From: Streptomyces sp. NBC_00539
Lineage (GTDB): Bacteria; Actinomycetota; Actinomycetes; Streptomycetales; Streptomycetaceae
DNA: 64,000 nucleotides
Reading direction: 5' to 3'
Assembly (NCBI RefSeq): GCF_036346105.1
Contig: NZ_CP107811.1
Location: forward strand, 2,858,501-2,922,500
Below the pieces are notes generated by a model. The model had not been told where the DNA came from and did not search any database. It worked only from the letters and a program-made list of their open reading frames with translations. Within the stretch, counting starts at the first letter, position 1, and every line of letters starts with the position of its first letter. The position numbers and the translations under genes were made by a program. Positions 1 through 10,246 of the stretch are shown one piece after another.

Positions 1-20
1 GCGGTACCGCTCGCAAGACG

Positions 21-60
21 GCGAAGGCCGCGCTCCCCGGACGGGGGGCGCGGCCTTCGC
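21..60. terminator. Terminator downstream of purH
   Basis: An 18-bp inverted repeat (21-38 with 43-60, one G-T pair) with a 4-nt loop lies 16 bp beyond the purH stop codon. There is no T-run, as is usual for Streptomyces terminators. The symmetry would let it act in both directions. Confidence 0.75.
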
Positions 61-76
61 CGTGTGCGGGGTGCGA

Positions 77-1672
77 TCAGTGGAAGAAGTGACGGGTACC
101 GGTGAAGTACATGGTCACGCCGGCCGCCTTCGCGGCCTCGATGACCAGCTCGTCACGGACCGAACCGCCCGGCTGCACGACGGCCTTGATGCCGGCCGCC
201 GTCAGGATCTCCAGCCCGTCCGGGAACGGGAAGAAGGCGTCGGAGGCCGCGTACGAGCCCTGCGCGCGCTCGGCGCCGGCCCGCTCGACCGCGAGCTTCG
301 CGGAGTCGACCCGGTTGACCTGGCCCATGCCGACGCCGACCGAGGCGCCGTCCTTGGCCAGCAGGATCGCGTTGGACTTGACGGCCCGGCAGGCCTTCCA
401 GGCGAAGGCGAGCTCGGCGAGCTCCTCGGCGGAGAGGGGCTCGCCGGTCGCGAGGGTCCAGTTCCGCGGGTCGTCGCCCTCAGCCTGGAACAGGTCGCTC
501 TGCTGGAGCAGCGCGCCGCCGGAGACGGGCTTGAGGTCACCCGGCTGGTGCGGGGTGCCGTCGACCTTCAAGACGCGGATGTTCTTCTTCTTGGCCAGGA
601 CCTCGACCGCGCCGTCCTCGTAGCCGGGGGCGGCGATGACCTCGGTGAAGATCTCCGCGACCTGCTCGGCGAGCTCGACGGTCACCGGGCGGTTGACGGC
701 GATGACGCCGCCGAACGCGGAGAGCGGGTCACAGGCGTGCGCCTTGCGGTGGGCGGCGGCGACGTCCGCGCCGACGGCGATCCCGCACGGGTTGGCGTGC
801 TTGATGATCGCGACGCAGGGCTCTTCGTGGTCGTAGGCGGCGCGGCGGGCCGCCTCGGTGTCCACGTAGTTGTTGAAGGACATCTCCTTGCCGTGCAGCT
901 GCTCGGCGTTGGCGATCCCGCCCGGCTGACCGTCCGTGTAGAGGGCGGCCGCCTGGTGGGGGTTCTCGCCGTAACGGAGGGTGGACTTGCGCTGCCAGGC
1001 ACCGGCCAGGAACTCGGGCAGGACGGCCTCGGGCTCGGGCGCGTAGCCGTTCGTGAACCAGGAGGCGACGGCCACGTCGTAGGCGGCGGTGTGCTGGAAG
1101 GCCTCGGCCGCGAGCCGCTTGCGGGCGGTCAGGTCGAAGCCGCCGCCCCGGGCTGCGGTCAGGACGTCGGCGTAGCGCTCGGGGCTGGTCACGACGGCGA
1201 CCGAGGGGTGGTTCTTGGCGGCTGCGCGGACCATCGAGGGGCCGCCGATGTCGATCTGCTCGACGCACTCGTCGGGCGTGGCACCGGACTGCACGGTGGC
1301 GAGGAAGGGGTAGAGGTTGACGACGACCAGGTCGAAGGGCTCCACGCCCAGCTCGGCCAGCTGGCGCCGGTGGTCCTCCAGGCGCAGGTCGGCGAGGATG
1401 CCCGCGTGCACGCGGGGGTGCAGGGTCTTGACCCGGCCGTCCAGGCACTCGGGGAAGCCGGTCAGCTCCTCGACCTTGGTGACGGGCACCCCGGCCGCGG
1501 CGATCTTGGAGGCGGTGGAGCCGGTGGAGACGAGCGCGACGCCCGCCTCGTGCAGGCCGCGGGCCAGCTCTTCCAGTCCCGTCTTGTCGTAGACGCTGAT
1601 CAGCGCACGACGGATCGGCCGCTGGGTCGTGGTCGGGTCGTTGCTGCTGTCTGCGGTCTCTACGGCGGTCAC
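77..1672 (-). CDS. purH: Bifunctional AICAR formyltransferase/IMP cyclohydrolase PurH
   Basis: Catalyses the last two steps of de novo purine synthesis: formylation of AICAR with 10-formyl-THF, then ring closure to IMP. The 531-residue length is normal. An N-terminal MGS-type cyclohydrolase domain (about 20-160, with [14 protein letters not shown] and [14 protein letters not shown]) precedes the AICARFT domain, with [10 protein letters not shown] and [12 protein letters not shown]. The GTG start at 1672 overlaps the purN stop as GTGA, with AAAGG just upstream, so translation is probably coupled to purN. The transcript ends at the hairpin 21-60. Function is firm from family conservation; no regulator site is evident inside the operon. 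Confidence 0.97.
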   Translation of the reverse strand: MTAVETADSSNDPTTTQRPIRRALISVYDKTGLEELARGLHEAGVALVSTGSTASKIAAAGVPVTKVEELTGFPECLDGRVKTLHPRVHAGILADLRLEDHRRQLAELGVEPFDLVVVNLYPFLATVQSGATPDECVEQIDIGGPSMVRAAAKNHPSVAVVTSPERYADVLTAARGGGFDLTARKRLAAEAFQHTAAYDVAVASWFTNGYAPEPEAVLPEFLAGAWQRKSTLRYGENPHQAAALYTDGQPGGIANAEQLHGKEMSFNNYVDTEAARRAAYDHEEPCVAIIKHANPCGIAVGADVAAAHRKAHACDPLSAFGGVIAVNRPVTVELAEQVAEIFTEVIAAPGYEDGAVEVLAKKKNIRVLKVDGTPHQPGDLKPVSGGALLQQSDLFQAEGDDPRNWTLATGEPLSAEELAELAFAWKACRAVKSNAILLAKDGASVGVGMGQVNRVDSAKLAVERAGAERAQGSYAASDAFFPFPDGLEILTAAGIKAVVQPGGSVRDELVIEAAKAAGVTMYFTGTRHFFH

Positions 1673-2292
1673 TGGATTGTTACCTTTCGTCCCTCAATGC
1701 GGTAGCCGTGCCGGGCCAGGCGCCCCACGACGTCGACGAGCAGCGTGCGCTCGACTTCCTTGATGCGCTCATGGAGAGCGGCTTCGTCTTCCCCGTCCCG
1801 GATCTCGACGACACCCTGGGCGATGATGGGGCCGGTGTCCACGCCGCTGTCCACGAAATGGACGGTGCAGCCGGTGAACTTGGCGCCGTAGGCGAGGGCG
1901 TCGCGGACGCCGTGCGCGCCCGGGAAGGCGGGCAGCAGGGCGGGGTGGGTGTTGATGAACCGGCCGCCGAAGCGGTCCAGGAACTCCGGCCCGACGATCT
2001 TCATGAACCCGGCGGAGACCACCAGGTCCGGCTCGTGGGCGGCGGTGGCCGCGGTGAGTGCGGCGTCCCACTCCGCGCGGGTGGCGTACGCCTTGACCGG
2101 GCACACGAAGGTCGGGATCCCCGCCTTTTCCGCGCGCTCCAGGCCGACGATGCCGTCGCGGTCGGCGCCGACGGCGACGACCCGGGCGCCGAAGCCCTCG
2201 GGGCCGTCGGGGTGGGCGTCGATGGCGTCGAGCAGGGCCTGGAGGTTGGTGCCGGAACCGGAGACCAGCACGACCAGGCGAGAGGCGGCCAT
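1669..2292 (-). CDS. purN: Phosphoribosylglycinamide formyltransferase PurN
   Basis: Transfers a formyl group from 10-formyl-THF to GAR in purine synthesis. The 207-residue product begins [16 protein letters not shown], the family's phosphate-binding start, and contains [14 protein letters not shown] with the catalytic His and the DTGPII segment. I chose ATG 2292 because AAAGGG lies 6 nt upstream and the family N-terminus starts here. An upstream ATG at 2316 would add MPPKKGPP and is less likely. It is the first gene of a purN-purH operon with a 4-nt stop/start overlap. The promoter should lie in 2293-2400. Confidence 0.95.
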   Translation of the reverse strand: MAASRLVVLVSGSGTNLQALLDAIDAHPDGPEGFGARVVAVGADRDGIVGLERAEKAGIPTFVCPVKAYATRAEWDAALTAATAAHEPDLVVSAGFMKIVGPEFLDRFGGRFINTHPALLPAFPGAHGVRDALAYGAKFTGCTVHFVDSGVDTGPIIAQGVVEIRDGEDEAALHERIKEVERTLLVDVVGRLARHGYRIEGRKVTIQ

Positions 2293-2348
2293 GGGAGGCC
2301 CTTTCTTGGGGGGCATCGCTTGCACTTGTACGGTCATACGAAACTCCG

Positions 2349-2370
2349 GGTCCCCGATATACGGGGAACC
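2349..2370. promoter_or_regulatory. Imperfect palindrome upstream of purN
   Basis: In the 231-bp divergent gap (2293-2523) between purN and the next gene, TCCCCG and CGGGGA flank an AT-rich ATATA core, 57 bp upstream of the purN start. It could be an operator or a hairpin in the purN leader. No convincing -35/-10 pair was found in the gap, so the assignment is tentative. Confidence 0.3.
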
Positions 2371-2523
2371 ATACGAAGCGGCGGACCGCCTGCAACGATA
2401 CCGGCACACGGGACCGCCCCCGGGGGACGGGGGCACGGCCGGGCGGTAGCGTGAGGCGACGCGACGTGGCTCACGCCGACGCGCCGACGCCACGCCCACG
2501 ACACAGGGGAAGTAACGCACTCG

Positions 2524-3063
2524 ATGCCGGACCGCCGTCAGCCCGACTCTTCGACCGACGACAACCCCTTCGCAGCGCCGCCCGAGGGCAGGCCCGACGA
2601 GCCGTGGCAGCCGCGCGGCGGCCCCGGTCACACCGGCCCCGGCGGCCCCGGCCAGGACCCGGCCCCCGGGGGTCCGGCCCGCTGGGACCCGACGGACCCG
2701 CTCCAGCGCCGCGCCCGCTACGCGTTGTTCGCAGGCATGTGGGGGTTCTTCTTCGGCGTTTTCGGGATCCCGTCGGTGGGCCTCCTGCTGGGCGCACTCG
2801 CGCTGTACTGGGGCATCAGCGCCCTCCGCGCCGGCGTCGCCGACCTCGGCCCGGCGGCCCGCCCCCAGCGCACGGCGGCGGTCAGCGGCCTGGTGACGGC
2901 GACGCTCGCCCTGCTGCTGGCGTCGAGCTCGTACGCGGTCCAGCTGGCGTACAAGGACTTCTACGTCTGCCGCGACGACGCCCTGACGCGCACGGCCGAA
3001 CTCGAATGCAACACCCTCCTCCCGGACAACCTGGTGGGCAAGGCCCTCAAGGTCCGCCAGTAA
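2524..3063 (+). CDS. Small membrane protein of unknown function
   Basis: A 179-residue protein I cannot name. The first ~60 residues are Pro/Gly/Asp-rich and probably cytosolic. Two hydrophobic segments follow (about 65-95 and 118-143), then a short tail with two Cys (YVCRDD and LECNTLL) that may be extracytoplasmic and disulphide-bonded. This resembles the small DUF4190-like membrane proteins common in Streptomyces, but that is only a resemblance. The ATG at 2524 is preceded by GGGGAAG about 11 nt away. It is divergent from purN and convergent with the DUF6350-like gene. Confidence 0.7.
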   Translation: MPDRRQPDSSTDDNPFAAPPEGRPDEPWQPRGGPGHTGPGGPGQDPAPGGPARWDPTDPLQRRARYALFAGMWGFFFGVFGIPSVGLLLGALALYWGISALRAGVADLGPAARPQRTAAVSGLVTATLALLLASSSYAVQLAYKDFYVCRDDALTRTAELECNTLLPDNLVGKALKVRQ

Positions 3064-3082
3064 CCGACCGACGGGGGTTACC

Positions 3083-3190
3083 GGCCCGCCGGGGCAGCCT
3101 CAGCCCCGCGGGGCCAATCCCAGCCCCGCCGACAATTCCAGGCCCGCCGGGGCAATTGCAGGCCCGGCGGGGCATTTTCAGCCCCGCCGG
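3083..3190. repeat. Tandem 20-bp GC-rich repeats ending in a hairpin
   Basis: Five imperfect units begin at 3083, 3103, 3123 (18 bp), 3141 and 3161. Each reads roughly GSCCCGCCGGGGCAATTNCA, and a sixth truncated copy starts at 3181. The array fills the gap between two convergent genes and runs into a sequence (3181-3230) of the kind often seen at gene ends in Streptomyces genomes. Confidence 0.75.
3164..3190. terminator. Terminator between convergent membrane-protein genes
   Basis: A perfect 10-bp stem (3164-3173 with 3181-3190) has a 7-nt ATTTTCA loop. It is formed by the last two repeat units of the tandem array and lies between two gene ends, so it probably stops transcription from both sides. 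Confidence 0.55.
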
Positions 3191-3241
3191 CGTTTGAGGC
3201 GCGGGGTCCGGGGCGGAGCCCCGGCAACGGCGCCGCGCCCG

Positions 3242-4861
3242 TCAGACCGCCGGCCGCCGCGACAGCACCCGCGCCCCGGACACCCCCGGCACCAACTCCG
3301 CCGCAACCGGCACGGCCGCCACCGCCCCCGACGGCGCGTCACCATCCGCGGCCGCCACCGCCCCCGACGGTACGTCACCATCCGCGGCCGCCACCGCCGC
3401 AGGCGACCCACCACCCTCCCCCTCAACCGCCGCCACCGCCGGCGGCTCGGCAACCCCCACCGACTCCACCGCCGGGGCGACCATCGGCACGGCCGCCTCC
3501 CGCAACGCCGCCCACCTCAGCTCCCGCACACCCGGGTCGTGCCACTCGTCCGCCACTTCCACCGCCCCCGCCCCCCTCACCGGCCGCACCCGCCACCCGT
3601 GCACCGCCACGGCCACCGGCACGGCCAGCACCACCGCCCACCCCACCGCCGCTCCCCCCACCTGCCACCACACCGGCCCGAACCGCACCAGCTCCCGCGA
3701 TCCCAGCGGCCCCGCCGCCACCGCCGCGAGCCCCGCCATCAGCACCCCGCACACCACCGCCCCCAGCACCGCCGTCCACGCGGTCTCCCCGTACGAGACC
3801 TCCCGCGCCCGCCGCACCGCGAACCACCCCACCGCCAGCCCCGCCACGACCGGCACGGCGAACGCCGCCCACGTCAGCGGCGTCCCCGCCCCCGCCCCCG
3901 GCAGCGCCGCCAGCAGCGGGAACCTCGGCAGCGCCGCATGCGATCCCACAGAGCCGAACGGTGTCGCCGTCGCCCCCGCACCCAGCGCGAAGCCCGGCCC
4001 CAGGCCGTAGGCCGCGCCCCACACCATCGCGTTCGGGACCAGCGTCACCGCCAGCAGCAACACCGCGAACCGCCCCGACCACACCCCGGTCAGCCCCAGG
4101 AACGACCCCCGCACCTCCGCCCCGTGCCACACCAGCGACGCCCCGACCAGCAGCACGCCACCGCCCACCAGCACCAGGGCCCCCGCCGCACCCGAGCGCA
4201 GCGCCAGCTCGTAACGGGGGCGCGCGATGGCCCTCCGTACGCCCCCCGCCGCCCAGCCCGGCACCCACCGCGGGAACTCGCCCAGCGGCCTCCCCCGCGC
4301 CGCCCACACCCCGCTCGCTGCGGCCAGTACGGCCACCAGCGGCACGTGCCACGCCGCGCTCAGCGGGTCGGCCGGCATGGGACCGACCGAGGCGTAGACC
4401 GTCGCCAGCGCCCCGACGCCGAGGTAGCCGCAGGTCACCGCCGAGAACACGACACCGGCCGGCAGCACCTCGTCGTCGCCCGGGCCGTCCGCCCGGCCGT
4501 CGCCCGAGGCGCTGCCCAGCCGCGCGGCCCGCCGCATCAGCAGCACCGGCAGGGCCACCAGCAGCAACGGCGTCACCCCGACGGGTGCGGGCACCCCCGA
4601 CAGGGTTTCGTAGCGCACGAGTTCGGTCCCGTGGGCGAGCAGCCACAGCCCGGCCGCGAGGTGCAGCGCGCCGCCGGGGCCGCTGTCCGGATAGGGGGAG
4701 CTGATCCACAGCACGATCACGAGCACGGCCAGGAAGCCGAGCCCCAGTCCTGCGGCCACGGCGCCGCCCAGCACACACGCGGCGGCCGCCGGCGAGCGGC
4801 GCCGCACGGAGGCCGGCGGGGCCGCCGGCAACGAGGTACCGCGTTCGGTCACTTGGGTCAC
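3242..4861 (-). CDS. Multi-pass membrane protein, DUF6350-like
   Basis: A 539-residue polytopic membrane protein with about ten hydrophobic segments, starting at [20 protein letters not shown]. It resembles the DUF6350 family found beside purN/purH in streptomycetes. The function is unknown. The last ~120 residues are a low-complexity tail rich in Ala, Val and Glu. The GTG start at 4861 ([10 protein letters not shown]) is the most natural, but its ribosome site is weak (ACGGG), and an in-frame ATG at 4987 would add about 42 residues. It diverges from the XRE/sigma-like gene across an AT-rich 119-bp gap. Confidence 0.75.
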   Translation of the reverse strand: MTQVTERGTSLPAAPPASVRRRSPAAAACVLGGAVAAGLGLGFLAVLVIVLWISSPYPDSGPGGALHLAAGLWLLAHGTELVRYETLSGVPAPVGVTPLLLVALPVLLMRRAARLGSASGDGRADGPGDDEVLPAGVVFSAVTCGYLGVGALATVYASVGPMPADPLSAAWHVPLVAVLAAASGVWAARGRPLGEFPRWVPGWAAGGVRRAIARPRYELALRSGAAGALVLVGGGVLLVGASLVWHGAEVRGSFLGLTGVWSGRFAVLLLAVTLVPNAMVWGAAYGLGPGFALGAGATATPFGSVGSHAALPRFPLLAALPGAGAGTPLTWAAFAVPVVAGLAVGWFAVRRAREVSYGETAWTAVLGAVVCGVLMAGLAAVAAGPLGSRELVRFGPVWWQVGGAAVGWAVVLAVPVAVAVHGWRVRPVRGAGAVEVADEWHDPGVRELRWAALREAAVPMVAPAVESVGVAEPPAVAAVEGEGGGSPAAVAAADGDVPSGAVAAADGDAPSGAVAAVPVAAELVPGVSGARVLSRRPAV

Positions 4862-4980
4862 CCCGTCATGGTGCCAACGACACGCGCTATGGGTGGGTAA
4901 CAGGCGAATGTCCGTGGTGTCGCCCAATATACGTTTATGTACTTTTTCGCGCAGAGCTACCGGGTCGCGGGGAGAGTGGC

Positions 4981-6516
4981 ATGACACAAGGCGTCGGAAC
5001 GACCTCCGCCTCAGGAGAGGCCGACCTGCCCTCCCCCCAGGAACGCCGAAGGCTGCGCGAATCCGCGGAACTGACGCACGGTGAGGTGGCGGCGGCCGTC
5101 GGGGTCAGCCCTGCCACGGTCCGCTCGTGGGAGAACGGGCGGACGCAGCCGCGGGGCCGGAAACGAAAGGCCTACGCCCGTTTCCTCACCCGCCTCGCGG
5201 CGTCCGCCGACCCCGCCGAACCCGCAGCCCCGGCCCCGGCCGCCGGGCCTCCCGACACCGCAACCCCCCGAGCCCAGACCTCGGCCACCCGGGCCCCGGC
5301 CGCCGACGCCCCCGCGGCCCACGCCCCCGACACCCCGAAGGGTTCCGGCCCCGGCGCCGTACGGGTCTCCCCGGCCCCGGCGCGGCCCGTCGGCTCCCGC
5401 AAACGGCCCAAGGTGGCGGCCAAGCGGGCCCCGAAGCCGCCGGCCGGCTCCTCGCGCCACGACGGCAAGACGCCCGGCAAGGCCGCCGGGAGCAACCACA
5501 TCCCGCTCCCCCCGGAGCCCCCGGAGCCGCGGCCCGAGCCCCAGCCCCGGCCGCCCGCACCGCAGGCCCCCACCAACCCCGCTCCCGCCCCCGGGTCAGA
5601 CACGCCCACCGCCACGGCAGAGCCCGACGCCACGGCAGAGCCCACCGCCACGCCAGAGTCCGATGCCGTTGCCGAGCCCGAAGCCCCCGTCGACAGCGGC
5701 CCCCTGACCCCCGCCCAGGTGTACGACGCCCTGTACGCCTACGCCGCCCCGGCCCTCGTCCGCCAGGCGTACCTGCTCACCGGCCGCCGCTCCCTCGCCC
5801 TGGAGGCCGTCGAAAAGGCGTTCCTCCAGGCCTGGGCGCGCTGGCCGGAGGTCGCCACCGACCCCGATCCGGTGGGGTGGGTGCGCGCGGCCTCGTACGA
5901 GTACGCCCTCTCCCCCTGGCACCGGTTCCGACGGGCCTTCCGCCACCCCGACAAGGCCCCGGCCGAAGCCGCCGACCGGATCACGATGGACGCCCTGCTC
6001 GCGCTGCCGACCGCGTACCGCCGCGCCGTCCTGCTCTACGACGGCGTCGGCCTCGACCTCCCCGACACGGCCGCCGAGATCGAGGCGTCGACGCCCACGG
6101 CGGGCCTGCGCCTGCTGAACGCGCACGCCGCACTGGTCGCCCGGATCCCCGAGCTGGCCGCCCTGCCGCCCGCGCAGCGGTCCGCCCGGCTGCGCGAACG
6201 CATGGGTTCGGTCCGCCCGGCCGTCTCCCTCGAACCGCGCCCGGCAGCCGCCGTACGCACCTCCTGCGAGCGCCGCTCGCGCGCGCTGAGCCGGGCGGCG
6301 CTCGGGCTGACGGCGGTGATCGCGGTGGCGACGGCGTACACGGCGACCACGGCTCCGACCCAGTACATCCCGCCGCTCGCACCGGGTTCGAGCGTCTCCG
6401 GGGTCCCCCCGCTCAGCGGGCCCCAGCGGTTCACCGAGCAGAGCAAGGAGCTGCACGACAGGCTCCGCTCCGAGCCGGCGGCCGGACCGGCCCGCCTCGC
6501 TCCGAAGTCCGAGTGA
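4981..6516 (+). CDS. XRE helix-turn-helix / sigma-like / membrane fusion protein
   Basis: A 511-residue composite. Residues ~20-60 form an XRE-type helix-turn-helix ([20 protein letters not shown]). Residues ~75-240 are Pro/Ala-rich linker. Residues ~241-390 resemble an ECF sigma factor: a region-2-like helix ([19 protein letters not shown], then [11 protein letters not shown]) and a degenerate region 4 around [18 protein letters not shown] transmembrane helix sits at ~435-458, followed by an outside tail. The protein may be a membrane-tethered DNA-binding regulator. Whether the sigma-like part still binds polymerase is unknown. The intergenic DNA 4915-4950 is unusually AT-rich and probably holds the promoters for both divergent genes. 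Confidence 0.75.
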   Translation: MTQGVGTTSASGEADLPSPQERRRLRESAELTHGEVAAAVGVSPATVRSWENGRTQPRGRKRKAYARFLTRLAASADPAEPAAPAPAAGPPDTATPRAQTSATRAPAADAPAAHAPDTPKGSGPGAVRVSPAPARPVGSRKRPKVAAKRAPKPPAGSSRHDGKTPGKAAGSNHIPLPPEPPEPRPEPQPRPPAPQAPTNPAPAPGSDTPTATAEPDATAEPTATPESDAVAEPEAPVDSGPLTPAQVYDALYAYAAPALVRQAYLLTGRRSLALEAVEKAFLQAWARWPEVATDPDPVGWVRAASYEYALSPWHRFRRAFRHPDKAPAEAADRITMDALLALPTAYRRAVLLYDGVGLDLPDTAAEIEASTPTAGLRLLNAHAALVARIPELAALPPAQRSARLRERMGSVRPAVSLEPRPAAAVRTSCERRSRALSRAALGLTAVIAVATAYTATTAPTQYIPPLAPGSSVSGVPPLSGPQRFTEQSKELHDRLRSEPAAGPARLAPKSE

Positions 6517-6540
6517 GCCGGGGCCGCACACGGCAGGAAC

Positions 6541-6579
6541 GGGCGTGGCCCGCACCCGTGAGGGGTGCGGGCCACGCCC
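6541..6579. terminator. Bidirectional terminator, sucD / XRE-sigma gene
   Basis: A perfect 17-bp stem (6541-6557 with 6563-6579) with a 5-nt loop lies between the convergent ends of the XRE/sigma-like gene (6516) and sucD (6601). Confidence 0.85.
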
Positions 6580-6600
6580 GTAGGCACGTACGGCTCCTGC

Positions 6601-7491
6601 TTACTGAGCGGCGTTCAGGATCTCGCGCGCCAGCTTGGCCGTCTCGGTCGGCGTCTTGCCGACCTTGACGCCCGCGGCCTCGAGGGCCTCCTTCTTGGCC
6701 TGTGCGGTGCCGGAAGAACCGGAGACGATGGCGCCCGCGTGACCCATGGTCTTGCCCTCGGGGGCGGTGAAGCCCGCGACGTAGCCGACGACCGGCTTGC
6801 TGACGTTCTTCGCGATGAAGTCCGCCGCACGCTCCTCGGCGTCGCCGCCGATCTCGCCGATCATGACGATGAGGTCGGTCTCGGGGTCCGCCTCGAACGC
6901 CGCGAGGGCGTCGATGTGCGTGGTGCCGATGACCGGGTCGCCACCGATGCCGACGGCGGAGGAGAAGCCGATGTCACGGAGCTCGTACATCATCTGGTAG
7001 GTCAGCGTGCCGGACTTCGACACGAGACCGATGCGGCCGGGCTTGGTGATGTCGCCCGGGATGATGCCGGCGTTGGACTGGCCGGGGGTGATCAGACCCG
7101 GGCAGTTCGGGCCGATGATCCGGGTCTTGTTGCCCTTGGCGGTCGCGTACGCCCACAAGGCGGCGGAGTCGTGCACCGCGATGCCCTCGGTGATGACGAC
7201 GGCCAGCGGGATCTCGGCGTCGATGGCCTCGACGACGGCGGCCTTGGCGAAGGCCGGCGGGACGAAGAGGACGGAGACGTTGGCGCCCGTCTTCTCCATC
7301 GCCTCGGCGACCGAGCCGAAGACCGGGACCTCGGTGCCGTCGAAGTCGACGGTGGTGCCGGCCTTGCGCGGGTTCACGCCGCCGACGATGTTGGTGCCGT
7401 CAGCCAGCATCAGCTTGGTGTGCTTCATGCCCGTGGCACCGGTCATGCCCTGGACGATGACCTTGCTGTCCTTGTTGAGGAAGATAGCCAT
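6601..7491 (-). CDS. sucD: Succinyl-CoA synthetase alpha subunit SucD
   Basis: Alpha subunit of succinate-CoA ligase, the TCA-cycle step that makes ATP or GTP from succinyl-CoA. The 296-residue product has the CoA-binding Rossmann start ([14 protein letters not shown]), GPNCPGLI, and the GHAGAIV segment carrying the phosphorylated His. It begins 21 nt after the sucC stop, forming a sucC-sucD operon that ends at the hairpin 6541-6579. Confidence 0.97.
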   Translation of the reverse strand: MAIFLNKDSKVIVQGMTGATGMKHTKLMLADGTNIVGGVNPRKAGTTVDFDGTEVPVFGSVAEAMEKTGANVSVLFVPPAFAKAAVVEAIDAEIPLAVVITEGIAVHDSAALWAYATAKGNKTRIIGPNCPGLITPGQSNAGIIPGDITKPGRIGLVSKSGTLTYQMMYELRDIGFSSAVGIGGDPVIGTTHIDALAAFEADPETDLIVMIGEIGGDAEERAADFIAKNVSKPVVGYVAGFTAPEGKTMGHAGAIVSGSSGTAQAKKEALEAAGVKVGKTPTETAKLAREILNAAQ

Positions 7492-7512
7492 GTGAGTCTG
7501 TGACCTCTGCCC

Positions 7513-8691
7513 TTACTTCGCAGCCGCGAGCTCGGCGGCCTTGTCGGCCGCGCCGTCCATGGTGTCCACGCGCTGCACCAGCGGGTGGTTGGCGTCCGAG
7601 AGGATCTTGCGACCCAGCTCGGCGTTGTTGCCGTCGAGACGGACGACGAGCGGCTTGGTGACCGCCTCGCCCTTCTCCTCCAGCAGTGCCAGCGCCTGGA
7701 CGATGCCGTTGGCGACCTCGTCACAGGCGGTGATGCCACCGAAGACGTTGACGAAGACGGACTTGACGTCCGGGTCGCCGAGGATGATCTCAAGGCCGTT
7801 GGCCATGACGGCGGCGGAGGCGCCACCGCCGATGTCCAGGAAGTTGGCGGGCTTGACGCCGCCGTGGTTCTCACCGGCGTAGGCGACGACGTCGAGGGTG
7901 CTCATGACGAGACCCGCGCCGTTGCCGATGATGCCGACCTCACCGTCGAGCTTGACGTAGTTGAGGTTCTTCGCCTTGGCGGCGGCCTCGAGCGGGTTCG
8001 CGGCCGCGTGGTCCACGAACTCCTCGTGACCCGGCTGGCGGAACTCGGCGTTCTCGTCGAGCGAGACCTTGCCGTCGAGCGCGATGACGTCGCCGTTGGC
8101 GACCTTCGCGAGCGGGTTGACCTCGACGAGGAGCGCGTCCTCGGCGATGAAGGTCTGCCACAGGGTCACGAGGACCTCGGCGACCTTCTCGGCGACCTCG
8201 GCCGGGAACTTCGCGAGCGCGACGATCTCGCGGGCCTTCTCGATGGTCACGCCCTCGTTGGCGTTGACCGGCACCTTCGCGAGGGCCTCGGGGGTCTTCT
8301 CCGCGACCTCCTCGATGTCCATGCCGCCCTGCACCGAGGCCATGGCCAGGAAGGTGCGGTTGGTGCGGTCGAGGAGGTACGAGACGTAGTACTCCTCGAG
8401 GATCTCGGGAGCGGTCTCGGCGATCATCACCTTGTGGACCGTGTGGCCCTTGATGTCCATGCCGAGGATGTCCGTCGCCCGGGCGACGGCCTCGTCCGGG
8501 GTGGCGGCGAGCTTGACGCCGCCGGCCTTGCCTCGGCCACCGACCTTCACCTGCGCCTTGACGACCGACTTGCCGCCCAGCCGCTCGGTGGCCTCGCGAG
8601 CCGCCTCAGGCGTGTCGATCACTTCACCGGCCAGCACCGGTACACCGTGCTTGGCGAAGAGGTCCCTCGCCTGGTACTCGAACAGGTCCAC
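7513..8691 (-). CDS. sucC: Succinyl-CoA synthetase beta subunit SucC
   Basis: Nucleotide-binding (ATP-grasp) beta subunit, partner of SucD. The 392-residue length is normal. The sequence starts with the canonical [18 protein letters not shown], has [17 protein letters not shown] in the ATP-grasp domain, and ends with the CoA-ligase domain containing [20 protein letters not shown] is the start codon, with AAGGGA about 11 nt upstream. First gene of the operon; the 299-bp gap upstream contains several dyads that may bind regulators. Confidence 0.97.
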   Translation of the reverse strand: MDLFEYQARDLFAKHGVPVLAGEVIDTPEAAREATERLGGKSVVKAQVKVGGRGKAGGVKLAATPDEAVARATDILGMDIKGHTVHKVMIAETAPEILEEYYVSYLLDRTNRTFLAMASVQGGMDIEEVAEKTPEALAKVPVNANEGVTIEKAREIVALAKFPAEVAEKVAEVLVTLWQTFIAEDALLVEVNPLAKVANGDVIALDGKVSLDENAEFRQPGHEEFVDHAAANPLEAAAKAKNLNYVKLDGEVGIIGNGAGLVMSTLDVVAYAGENHGGVKPANFLDIGGGASAAVMANGLEIILGDPDVKSVFVNVFGGITACDEVANGIVQALALLEEKGEAVTKPLVVRLDGNNAELGRKILSDANHPLVQRVDTMDGAADKAAELAAAK

Positions 8692-8772
8692 GCGCGTCCG
8701 TCCCTTGTCTTCAAAGATTCGCAGTGATTCGCGGTTGTCTGCTATCTGCGTGGGCGTGCCGCGGAGGGCAAC

Positions 8773-8899
8773 GTGACGGCGCTGTCACAAGGAAGGCGCA
8801 CACGGTGACCGTGGACGCGGCATGTCCGTCTCGCAGGTTATCCCCGTGGGACGTGGGTCCCTAAATCACAGGTCGCACCAGAGCGGTGATACCTGTCAC
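8773..8899. promoter_or_regulatory. Cluster of dyads upstream of sucC, one Crp-like
   Basis: Three dyads lie in the gap between sucC and the VWA gene (8692-8990). GTGAC-N6-GTCAC is at 8773-8788. The palindrome CACGGTGACCGTG is at 8801-8813. GTGATACCTGTCAC at 8886-8899 fits the Streptomyces Crp consensus GTG-N6-GNCAC exactly. Distances to the sucC start are 82-208 bp. No clear -35/-10 pair was identified. Confidence 0.35.
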
Positions 8900-8990
8900 A
8901 GATCGCCTCACGGTTGAGCTGCGCATTCGTACGATCCACCGACTGGCGGCCGCGGGTGCGGGGCAGGGACGCCGGGCGCGGCGGGGGCGT

Positions 8991-10157
8991 TCACGGGACG
9001 GGCAGCGGCCGCTTCTCCAGGGCGGCGGCCATCACGTCGGGGAAGAGGTCGGGGGTGCAGGCGAAGGCGGGTGCGCCGAGTGCGGCCAGAGCCGCCGCGT
9101 GCTCGCGGTCGTAGGCCGGGGCGCCTTCGTCGGACAGGGCGAGCAGGGTCACGAACTCCACCCCGGCGGCCTTCATCGCGGCGACCCGCTTGAGCATCCC
9201 GTCGCGTATCCCGCCCTCGTAGAGATCACTGATCAGGACCACGACGGTGTCGGCCGGCCGGGTGATCCTGGACTGGCAGTAGGCGAGGGCCCGGTTGATG
9301 TCGGTGCCGCCGCCGAGCTGGGTGCCGAAGAGCACGTCGACGGGATCGTCGAGCTGGTCCGTGAGGTCCACGACGGCGGTGTCGAACACCACCAGCCAGG
9401 TGGCGATCGTCCGCATCGAGGCGAGCACCGCCCCGAAGACCGAGGCGTAGACGACGGAGGCCGCCATCGAACCCGACTGGTCGATGCAGAGGATGACCTC
9501 CTTCTTCATGGACTGCGCCGCCCGGCCGTATCCGACCAGCCGTTCCGGGACGACGGTGCGGTACTCGGGGAGGTAGTTCTTGAGGTTGGCGCGGATCGTC
9601 CGGTCCCAGTCGATGTCCCGGTGACGGGGGCGGCTGATGCGGGCGGAGCGGTCGAGGGCTCCGGTGAGGGTGGCGCGGGTACGGGTCGCGAGGCGCTCCT
9701 CCAGCTGCCGGACCACCTTGGCGACCACCGTGCGGGCGGTCTCGCGGGTCGTCTCCGGCATGGCCTTGTTGAGGGAGAGCAGGGTGCCGACGAGGTGGAC
9801 GTCCGGTTCCACCGCCTCCAGCATCTCCGGCTCCAGCAGCAGGGAGGACAGGCCGAGCCGCTCGATGGCGTCCCGCTGCATGACCTGCACCACGGAGCCG
9901 GGGAAATACGTCCTGATGTCCCCGAGCCAGCGGGCCACCTGCGGCGCGGACCCGCCGAGCCCGGCCGACCGCTCCCCCGTCCTCTTGCGGGAGCCGCCGC
10001 CGCTCTGGCCGTACAGCGCCGTGAGCGCGGCGTCCATCTCCGCGTCGCGGCCGGAGAGCGAGCAGCCGGTGCCCTCGCCCTCGCCTCCCCCGAGCACCAT
10101 CCGCCACCGCCGCAGCCGCTCGCCCGCGTCCGTCGGCCGTCCCGTACCGGTCTCCAT
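8991..10157 (-). CDS. VWA-domain protein of MoxR-associated cassette
   Basis: A 388-residue cytosolic protein. The C-terminal half (from ~190) is a von Willebrand A domain with a complete metal-ion site: DQSGSM, the Thr in GGGTDINRAL, and the Asp in LISDLYEGG. The N-terminal half is helical and has no signal peptide or membrane segment. The ATG at 10157 follows a purine-rich site (GAGGGGGA). It is the last gene of the minus-strand arm AAA-DUF5682-VWA, 89 bp after the DUF5682-like gene. By analogy with other MoxR-VWA pairs, it probably acts as an adaptor or effector for the AAA ATPase; the substrate is unknown. Confidence 0.85.
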   Translation of the reverse strand: METGTGRPTDAGERLRRWRMVLGGGEGEGTGCSLSGRDAEMDAALTALYGQSGGGSRKRTGERSAGLGGSAPQVARWLGDIRTYFPGSVVQVMQRDAIERLGLSSLLLEPEMLEAVEPDVHLVGTLLSLNKAMPETTRETARTVVAKVVRQLEERLATRTRATLTGALDRSARISRPRHRDIDWDRTIRANLKNYLPEYRTVVPERLVGYGRAAQSMKKEVILCIDQSGSMAASVVYASVFGAVLASMRTIATWLVVFDTAVVDLTDQLDDPVDVLFGTQLGGGTDINRALAYCQSRITRPADTVVVLISDLYEGGIRDGMLKRVAAMKAAGVEFVTLLALSDEGAPAYDREHAAALAALGAPAFACTPDLFPDVMAAALEKRPLPVP

Positions 10158-10246
10158 CTGTCCGTCCCCCTCGTCCCGTGTCCTGAGCCGCCCGGCCCCT
10201 CGCCGGCGGCGCCTTCGCCGTGCCTTCTGCTGCGCGGCGCCCCACG

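Noticed and set aside
62-1705. Long open frame antisense to purH, and many similar ones throughout
   Set aside because: High-GC genomes give long shadow frames; composition is Gly/Val/Asp/Arg-biased and the opposite strand encodes well-known enzymes.
3083-3190. CRISPR-like array
   Set aside because: The units are contiguous and lack unique spacers; no cas genes are present.
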